Assembly: GCF_027943255.1 (NCBI RefSeq)
Contig: NC_072892.1
Coordinates: 158,970,792 to 159,034,791 of the forward strand
Direction: 5' to 3'
From: Anastrepha obliqua
Lineage: Eukaryota > Arthropoda > Insecta > Diptera > Tephritidae
DNA length: 64,000 nucleotides
Position numbers and translations under genes: made by a program. Shown piece after piece: positions 56,901 through 64,000 of this stretch. The notes beneath the pieces are model-generated. The model was not told where the DNA came from and did no database searches. It was given only the letters and a program-made list of their open reading frames with translations. Every line of letters starts with the position of its first letter. Within the stretch, counting starts at the first letter, position 1.

Positions 56901-57420
56901 AAAGTGCTTGTGGTAGGTTTTGTTTTTGTTTTTGTGTTATTTTATATCGCCACTCTTGGTTTGTTGGCCTTTGTCGCTGTTTGTTGTAATTTTCGTTGCC
57001 GCTATTGCTACTCCTCTTATTGTCACATTTTGTGTTGCAACAAATTTCACCAATCCTTGGCAATGACATTGCAAATTTCACACCAGAGCGCATTTTAATG
57101 ACACAAATTTTGTATGAAAATGGACGGGCGGTAAGCTGGTGGCACGAATAGGGTTAGCGAAATTGCAATTGCAGTTTGATTTCGCGGAATTCAATTGAAA
57201 GCAGCGCGGCTAGGGATGGACGCTATTGAGTTTATGGAGCCATTCGGTTTCCAATAAATTGCAGTAATTTTGATTAAATGTTGATTGCGATTGGGCTTTG
57301 AATAACTGTAAAAGATTGCAACTAACTGCAAATGATTATTAATTTGACTTATTTTGAGAGTGACTGAACTCATTGTTCAACTAAATTTAAGTATTTAAGG
57401 AGTAATCAAGTATTTATTAA
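53946..57420. other. Non-coding, repeat-poor; GC-rich patches at 54960-55200, 55250-55700 and 56750-56900
   Basis: This is the longest stretch without recognised elements. CAACAACA runs, CA/TG microsatellites (54545, 56330, 56595) and CpG-containing patches (55560-55640) alternate. Open frames of 60-120 codons overlap on both strands with no domain. Candidate regulatory or promoter DNA, by exclusion. Confidence 0.4.
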
Positions 57421-57750
57421 ACATTTTTGCTGAAGAAAAAAAATCATAAAATTTCATACATTTTTAAATTTTAAATTTTAAACTAATTTATAAAATTTCA
57501 TAAACTTTTAAATTTTAAAGTTTTAGCCAATTTATAAAATTTGATAAAGTTTTAAGTTTTAAAGTTTTAGCCAATTTATAAATTTTTTATAAATTTCAAA
57601 TTTTAGCCAATTTATAAATTTTCATAAATTTTAAATTTTAAATTTTTAGCCAATTTATAAAATTTCATAAATTTTTAAATATTAAAGTTTAGGCCAATTT
57701 ATAAAATTTCATAAGTTTTTTTAAAATTAATAAATTTAATCAATTTCTGC
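57420..57750. repeat. AT-rich tandem repeat, unit about 50-60 bases
   Basis: AATTTATAAAATTTCATAAA, then TTTTAAATTTTAAAGTTTTAGCC-like units repeat about six times. Confidence 0.75.
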
Positions 57751-57854
57751 TAATTGTAATCTTGAGGTAATTGGTGAAAAAGTAAACATTACATAATCAA
57801 TTTCGAAGTAATCATAAAGTAGTTGCCTTAAGAAAGTGCATACCACGCTTAAAC

Positions 57855-58085
57855 TGAGGTGGCGCAAAATTAGTCACCCTTTGGAAGATTTATAATTTTT
57901 TCAAAAAGCGTCGTAGTTCAATCATACTTGACACTTGTGGATTAGACAGCTGCAGTATAGAAGGAGACAAGCAGTGGACCGTGTAAAGTTCAAAATAAAG
58001 AACTTCGTTACTCCAAATATTTTTTTCTATTTAGTAAAAAAGAAATTCAGAAAAAAAATTGGATGATTAATTTTGCGCCAGCTTG
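57855..58085 (-). mobile_element. CAAGGTGGCGC MITE, near complete
   Basis: Left TIR CTGAGGTGGCGCAAAATTAG and right TIR (inverted) CAAGCTGGCGCAAAATTAAT bound 231 bases. They include TCATACTTGACACTTGTGGA and ACAGCTGCAGTATAGAAGGA, the reverse complement layout of 17038-17254. Confidence 0.75.
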
Positions 58086-58275
58086 TGCAATGATTACTAA
58101 GCCTCCATTTCAATGATTACTTCGGCTTTTTCTTGCAATAATAATTTTTATTCAGTATCTTCTTACAAGTTCATCACCAACATTCCCCCTCTTGATCCAT
58201 CCATCTCTCGATTACAATCGCGATTGCAATGTAATGGCACAAAAAGTAGTGCCATGATAATTATTTACATAGTAA
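58086..58275. other. Short spacer
   Basis: Nothing recognised. Confidence 0.4.
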
Positions 58276-59110
58276 GCAACAAGTTATAATATAACTACTA
58301 AACACATCGCGCGTATAATCACAAAATGAATTTATTCATTTCAAAGTAATTGTAATCATTAAGTAATAATAAAAAAATGAGTTTAATCTTTACAAAGTAA
58401 TTGCAGTCATTATGTACAAAAAAGTATTCAATCATTACAAAGTAATTGTAATAATTAGGTAATCAAAAATAATTGTAAAATTACACAATGTAATAAAAAT
58501 ACAACAACACAAAGTAATTGCAATTACTGAGTTATAAAAAGTGATTAAATAATTACAAAGTAATTGTAATCATTGAATAAAAAAAGAAGAAGAAATATTT
58601 TAATAATTTCGAAGCATGATAATTGTAATCATTAAGTAATAAACAATTATATTTAATCATTACAAAGTAATTGTAATCATTAAGTTATAAGAAAATTTAT
58701 TTATTCAATACAAAGTGATTGCAATCACTGAGTACTAAAAAAATGATTTAATCATTACAGAGTAATTGTAATCATTAAATATTAAAATAAATATTTTAAT
58801 AATTACAAAGTAATTGTAATCATTAAGCAATAAAAAACTATATTTAATCATTACAAAGTAATTGTAATCATTAAGTAACAAAAAATTTCTACAATCATTA
58901 CAAAGTAATTGTAATCATTAAGTAATCACAAATAATTGTAATTATTAAGTTCTAAGAAAATTCGTTTAGTCAATAAAAAGTGATTGCAATCACTGAGTAA
59001 TAAAAAAATTTCTATAATCATTACAAAGTAATTGAAATCGTTAAGTAATGAACAAAATATACAATCTAAACATTACAAAATTATTTCAATTATTACAAAG
59101 TAGTTTCCAT
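58276..59110. repeat. Tandem repeat with palindromic core ATTACAAAGTAATTGTAATC
   Basis: About 13-15 units, 50-65 bases each, of AATCATTACAAAGTAATTGT plus AATCATTAAGTAATAAAAA. The core is rich in overlapping inverted repeats (ATTAC/GTAAT), so single strands could fold into hairpins. Confidence 0.8.
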
Positions 59111-59955
59111 CAGATTTCCATTGTATTTTTGTGGGATTAATACGAGTTTACGAGCCGCGGACGGCCTCCCGTATTAGGATTTGGACAAAATCGGTGTAAA
59201 ACTCCATAAAAACTTCTTTTTTGGCGTTTTTACCTCTACTTTCTTCTACCTTCTTTTTGGTGTTTTGAAGTCTTCTTTTCTCAAAAGCCTAGAGGCTTTA
59301 ACTAATACGCAATAAACTTGAACTCTACACTATAATAATCACACATAACTGTGTCAAAAAACGCCAAAAGTTTTGAATAAAATGTAAAAAGAAAAAGCCC
59401 TTTAAGATCCACTAATTTTCAATTTCAATCGAATCCAATATTATTAAACTCAAATTGAGTTAGGCTCATAAAAATGCGCACTCGGTGATTTTTGGGCCTG
59501 CTGTTAACAAATTCAGCGTCATTTTTTCAATATTCAAAATAGAGGATCTAAGATTGCGTATACACAATCAGTGTTTACTCCAACCTAACCTCAATTTGAT
59601 TACTTAGCTGCACTTTTTAACTTTTTTACCTGAATCTTAGATCCACCTACCACCCAGAATCAAGTTCTGCACACAAAAATATATCGAAAATCAGTCTCAT
59701 ATAAAAACTCATATAAAAAGATGTAAATAGTGTAGGCCCGTGTGCAATGCTGAGCCATAGAATTGACAGACATGATGATAAACTTATAAATGATTAGGTT
59801 TAGGATTTTACTGCTTAATAGCCAACTTAGTCCAAAGCTTAACCTTAGCACTGGTTAGAGAGATTCTGTGTTAAATTTACACTTGGTTGATTTGCCTTTA
59901 TAGTTGAATTTAAAAAGACGTCTGCAATTTCTACTTATTTTTTATTTTATGTACA
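59111..59955. other. Non-coding, no recognised feature
   Basis: No domain or repeat partner. Confidence 0.4.
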
Positions 59956-59959
59956 TTAA

Positions 59960-60636
59960 CCCTTTGCGGTCGTATTAGATTTGGACTCGGGGGTCGTACT
60001 GGTCGAAATTAATTTCCATTGAAAGAGCAGTGATACAAAACATTTAAGATTAAGAAGGATATATAAGTTTACTCTCATAGTTCGTTTCTCATGCCTTTAC
60101 TTCTTGAAGGCTCATTTTGGTGTTTTTGCTAGGGCATTTTTTCTACATGCCCAAGCCAGCGTATTCGTTGTGCTTTTATGTAATTTATGATGTTTCGCCC
60201 CTTTATAAGCTGTCCAAGTTCTAGATTGTATTGAATACGATATGCGTCATCTGTCAACTTGATTTGTCTCAAACTTGTCCTTTCGAATGCTGCAATTTGG
60301 TTCACGTCATGCATTTTCTTTGTCCATACTTCACAGCCGTATGTCAGGATTGGATGTAGCAGGGAACAACTAAGAAAAGGTGGACCTCAAAGAGATGAAA
60401 ATGCAAAACTGTTAGCAATTAACAGTGGTTCGAGAAATCTGGAGAAGTATAGTTAAGGAAGGAGTGATCCACCCAGGACTGCCATGCCAAGAAAGCAGAA
60501 AAACAAGATTTGTTAATTCTATAAAAAAATACAGCATAAAATTATTGTTTCTTGCTGTAGTGGCTGAGAGTAGACATACGACCAGAATCTTAAAAAAAGG
60601 TTTGGGGGCTGAGAGTAGGTATGCGACCGTAAAGGG
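59960..60636. mobile_element. piggyBac-like non-autonomous element with TTAA duplication
   Basis: TTAA flanks both sides (59956-59959 and 60637-60640). Ends CCCTTTGCGGTCGTAT and, inverted, CCCTTTACGGTCGCAT match at 14 of 16 bases and begin with CCC, as piggyBac ends do. Inner CTGGTCG-type motifs recur near both ends (59999-60007 and 60580-60590). It contains no transposase, but carries two LINE scraps in opposite orientations (60370-60128 minus, 60425-60490 plus). Confidence 0.75.
60128..60370 (-). pseudogene. RTE-like LINE fragment inside the piggyBac-like element
   Basis: Minus strand: SLLHPILTYGCEVWTKKMHD, VNQIAAFERTSLRQIKLTDD and INYIKAQRIRWLGHVEKMP. This is the YG-E-W to IKAQR-RWLGH-x-x-x-MP layout of RTE C-termini. 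No RT core. Confidence 0.7.
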
Positions 60637-60640
60637 TTAA

Positions 60641-62555
60641 TTTTGTGTTCACAAACTTTGTTCCCAATTGATTTTATTTTCCTAGTAAATGTAAAAATTT
60701 ATTTTTCACTAAAATACTAAGCTCGTTAAAATTTGCATTTACATGCTTTTAAAATTATTAAAATTTTCTCAATTGACGCTTTATTCCAAGAAATCAAAGT
60801 ATTCTACAACTTAAGTTCCGAACGGCAGTCGAAATGTTTAATTGCCAAAATTAAAAAATCGACAAAATCTAGAGCGTCAACATTTAATATCAAAGTAATA
60901 TAATCAATCAAGTTGTTCAAGTGATTTTTAAATGCTTAAATCAGCACCTTCTTAGAAGCGCGAATTTAATAAAAAAATTAAAGCCAATGACCTGGTATTG
61001 GATTGGGAAAATAATAAAAAAAAATTATAAAAAGATATTAGCAACAAAAAAAAACTTAGTGACACAAAGCTAATCGAGATCAAAATATATTTTTATTTAA
61101 AAAATATAAATTAAAGTAAAGCAAAAGCTACGAGTAAAAAATAAAAGCTGTGAGTTTATTTAGAAAAAAAATCTATGTAAATTCATCGAAAATAATGATT
61201 TAATGGCATTCACCCAATTAGCGTTTGTCAAAGTCACAATCGGTGATTGCTGTAATCGACTAAACGCTGTTAAGCTGAAAAATTTGGTAGCTGCTGACAC
61301 AAAAGCAAGCGTTAAACACTTCAGACATAACTACTAATTATGTGCCATACAAATGTATTGAGTTAAAGCCAATACATACGCACATACTTTGCATGAGTGT
61401 AGCCTAGAAAACGATGTGCGTTAGCCACTGAGCGCTTGAATATTTAAACAAGTTTGTTGGTTTTCTAAGTAATTGGCTAAAGTTATTTTGAGTTTTATGT
61501 TTTTTTTAAGTTTTTTTATACATTTTTTTTTGTGAACACGCTAAACTTTAATTTTGACCATTTAACATATTGTAAAATGCAAACAGAAATTGAAAAAGTC
61601 GCCACAAAAAACATAACTGGAGGGTCAAAAGAGACCCTGCCAGTTTCTTAGCGGCCAACGAAAATCATTTCGAAAGCAAGGCAGAGGAGCAGCTATAAGA
61701 AAAATACAGCAAAGTGACTGGTAAGCGCATACCAAAATGAAAAAAAAATAACAATAACAATAACAAAACAAAAACAACACACACACACGCATAACATACG
61801 CTATGGAATACCTATACGGGTATAAGTGACAGCCACTCATCCCAAGTGCAAACATGTCATAACTCTTGACGCAGTGCGAATTTCATGTCGTTGCGGCGTC
61901 GGTGGCGGCAGCGGATGCGGCATTGTGTGCGGTGACAGCAGCTCCCAGCTCTCAACTACCAACTCCCAGCTGCCAGCACAAACAAGTGTGCGCTCACTTG
62001 GCTTTTCTTGGTCATGGCTGGGAATATCGTTACTTATAAGTATGCATGTTTTTGTTGCTTTTGCTTTATAAATCTTTAAATTTGTATGTTATGTTGTTTT
62101 GCGCTGATGAAGCGCTTATAAATTGCCTTCTGACAATCATATTACCAACTGTCTGTTGCACAATTGATATTCCATTCAATCGCGCTGGCCGTCATCTCGT
62201 TTGGCTTATGCGGTTATTGTTCGTGTTGTTGTTTAAAGCATTTCGTAAAGTACTTGGAGTTATTTGCAGTGATGCTTAGCTGCACGAACAATGCTGTTGC
62301 AAGTTGTTACAGAAATTGTGTGGGACATTAACGAATTCGCTAAACATTAAAAATCGATAAAAAAGATTTCGTGGAGTTAGTTGGGAATTAGCAGCTGGAA
62401 TTCATTAAATTATTAATATTTTTCTGACTATACTTATATTTTCCACTTCTTAATAGAAAAATGTATGTAGTTAGTTTCTGACAGCGAGGTAAAGAGAACT
62501 ATAAAATTTCGTGACCGCTAACTAAGCTTTAAACTCATCTTTATTAGAATGAAAA
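60641..62555. other. Non-coding; AT-rich, then repeat-poor DNA
   Basis: 61610-62300 has moderate GC with a small GC-rich patch (61880-61980) and overlapping short open frames lacking domains. Confidence 0.4.
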
Positions 62556-62559
62556 AAAT

Positions 62560-62990
62560 GGGGTTGGTCTACGTCCTTCGTAGACAATAGGATGACTTAA
62601 CAGGAGCCGCTATTGGGTGGAATCCCCAAGGCAGCCGTAGACGTGGAAGGCCATCGAACCTTTGGAAACGATTGTTGGATGAGGTGTTTAGTCTGCATTG
62701 AAGCTAAGAGACCTGCGCAGAACAAATCTGAATGGAAAGAATTTTTTGTGGACCTCCGCTTCTCCTCTGAACCACGGGAAGTAATAATAATAATATGTGA
62801 CCATGTCAAAAGCTGCGCTCCAAGCAGTAACAAGGCTTTGTTCCGACAGGTGGGCATTCCCACTACTTAGGACTGATAGCGGCAGGCTAATCAGCTACCC
62901 TGTCAGAAATGAAATAGATTAACGAAACCAACGCAAGACAAGTCTTGTCAAGGCCCTATGCTCCCGCGAGAGTGAACAAAGAAAAAAAAT
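62560..62990 (+). mobile_element. 5'-truncated LINE 3' end
   Basis: Plus-strand frames give LTGAAIGWNPQGSRRRGRPS and NLWKRLLDE (62590-62690), the C-terminal WNPQGSR-x-RGRP motif. A 3' part follows containing CGGCAGGCTAATCAGCTACC and ending GGCCCTATGCTCCCGCGAGA, GTGAAC and an A-rich tail. The last 110 bases match the insert at 9268-9382. Confidence 0.75.
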
Positions 62991-63034
62991 GTTAAAAGCT
63001 AATAATAATAAGAATTCAATAGCCTGCCGCATTC

Positions 63035-63140
63035 AACTTTGAAAGGTGCTAAGTCCAAATTATTCCTCTAATTTGTGATTTGTGTCTTCACATATGGAAA
63101 GCCTGCGAATATGGATTTTATCAGAAGCTTTTTCTTGCAT
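63035..63140 (-). repeat. SINE fragment
   Basis: TTCCTCTAATTTGTGATTTG and TTATCAGAAGCTTTTTCTTG are diverged forms of the SINE body at 9970. It is cut off by the MITE at 63144. Confidence 0.45.
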
Positions 63141-63143
63141 ATA

Positions 63144-63300
63144 CAAGGTGGCGCAAAATTAATCACTCTATCGTAAGATTTCGAGCTTTTGCAAATGGCA
63201 TCGTGCGTCAGTCATATTTGACATTTTTGAACTAGGCAGCTGTTGTAAAAAAACAGATGAGCAATGAGCCTGCGAAAGAGCCTGGAATAATTGTGCCAAT
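63144..63300 (+). mobile_element. CAAGGTGGCGC MITE, left two thirds
   Basis: CAAGGTGGCGCAAAATTAAT preceded by TA, then TTTTGCAAATGGCATCGTGC and TCATATTTGACATTTTTGAA match the family. The right TIR is absent. Confidence 0.7.
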
Positions 63301-64000
63301 TTTTTGGACCAATAACACAGTCCTGCGAGGTACAGTTTCTAAAACGACTATAGGTGTTTCTTGAAGGCTTTTTTGTGCTGAAAACGAATATGACCTTGAA
63401 AATGTTCCAGCACGTGGAAATTTGAGGTTAAATAGTCAAAAAATGCAGATTTTGGCCATTTTTTTAATTTTTTTTTGAACAAGGTAAAGTTTTTTTTTTC
63501 GCAAAGTACTACTCTTCAGCTTTAAAATCCATTTTTAAAAACATTTTTGTGATTAATATAAAAAAAGTTATACTATTTTGAATTCGCCCTTTACAGGGGC
63601 GTTAGAGAGTTAGAAAGGTTGAATTTGCATATCTAAAAGACTCCAATTCAAAATAAAATAACTTTTTTCGCAGGCCTGTGTAACCAGACGTTGGTGTTGG
63701 TGTAGCGTAAACATCAACGTTGATTTCTTAATCGTGTCGCTCCAACTGGGCAAACATTCGGGCGCTTTGTTGCTTGACTTTAATAGACTGGAACCACACA
63801 ATACCTTACAGGCCGTGGCCGCCACCGGATTAGTCGTTCGGCCAATAATATCGCGGTTATGTCCGCTGATGTCGCTGAACAACGAAGCATCAACCTGATG
63901 ATGGGTATCGTAGAGGTATCACTAAATGGAAGCTACAGCGAATTTTAGTGAAAGACTTAGAAGTGTTGCCGTAGAAAGCGTGGAACATTTTTAAAAACAA
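63301..64000. other. Unassigned DNA with an inverted pair
   Basis: AAAAAAGTTATACTATTTTG (63561-63584 arm) pairs with 63645-63668 (22 of 24 bases). The arms could be the ends of a small element or a hairpin. The part 63690-63950 is less AT-rich and may be element-derived, but no domain was identified. Confidence 0.4.

Noticed and set aside
58276..59110. Regular repeat array as CRISPR
   Set aside because: Eukaryotic AT-rich tandem repeat with no unique spacers of constant length and no cas genes.
23628..64000. GATA zinc-finger exons
   Set aside because: No C-x2-C-x17-C-x2-C finger pattern was noticed on either strand, so the downstream exons are taken to lie outside the window.

Overview
This window is AT-rich nuclear DNA of a higher fly (Diptera, Brachycera). 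The repeat families suggest a tephritid-like acalyptrate, but the sequence alone does not settle the species. The evidence is spliceosomal introns, many decayed mariner/Tc1, pogo, piggyBac-like, RTE-like and jockey-like elements, a tRNA-derived SINE, and fly-style microsatellites (TACA/TGTA, CAA/TTG, GA). There are no operons, ribosomal RNA genes or CRISPR arrays, and I recognised no tRNA gene.

Only one convincing host coding segment was found. It is an exon at 22964-23627 (+) with about 380 bases of 5' UTR and a 94-codon reading frame starting at 23345, ending at a clean GTAAGT donor. Its N-terminal signature (SWYDNPR, a Gly-rich run, MSAFYALESNGHHRRYYPSYHQH) resembles the start of the GATA1/2/3-class factor grain. 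The GATA zinc fingers are not in the window, so the rest of the gene must lie beyond 64000. The 40 kb to the right would then be a long first coding intron, and the bases left of 22964 an upstream intron or promoter region. Five GATAA/TTATC sites lie within about 450 bases upstream of the exon.

Layout. 1-1002: 5' part of a pogo/Tigger-like transposon whose transposase start is split by an intron, with nine subterminal 17-bp repeats. 1003-9500: AT-rich tandem DNA, LINE fragments, a mariner-like element with both inverted ends, and a TTAA-flanked element. 9670-21560: SINE copies, a recurrent MITE family with TIR CAAGGTGGCGCAAAATTAAT, mariner-like relics and an RTE-like LINE relic. 21561-24700: the exon neighbourhood. 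24714-32905: a second TTAA-flanked element, a Tc1 relic, a LINE inserted into another LINE with target duplication, and an RTE reverse transcriptase relic. 32906-57420: mostly sparse non-coding DNA, presumed intronic and possibly regulatory, with a 19-bp minisatellite, a 10-bp satellite, a GA-rich higher-order repeat and scattered elements. 57420-64000: AT-rich tandem arrays, a piggyBac-like non-autonomous element, a LINE 3' end, and SINE and MITE pieces.

No complete autonomous element and no clearly new multi-gene system is visible. The most interesting signals are the pogo-type subterminal repeat array (three loci), the TTAW-flanked element families (one carrying a foreign-looking open frame), two cleanly datable LINE nestings, the 10-bp-period satellite, the GA array with a dyad core, and a small GC-rich open segment at 24362-24467 that can join the GATA-like exon in frame.
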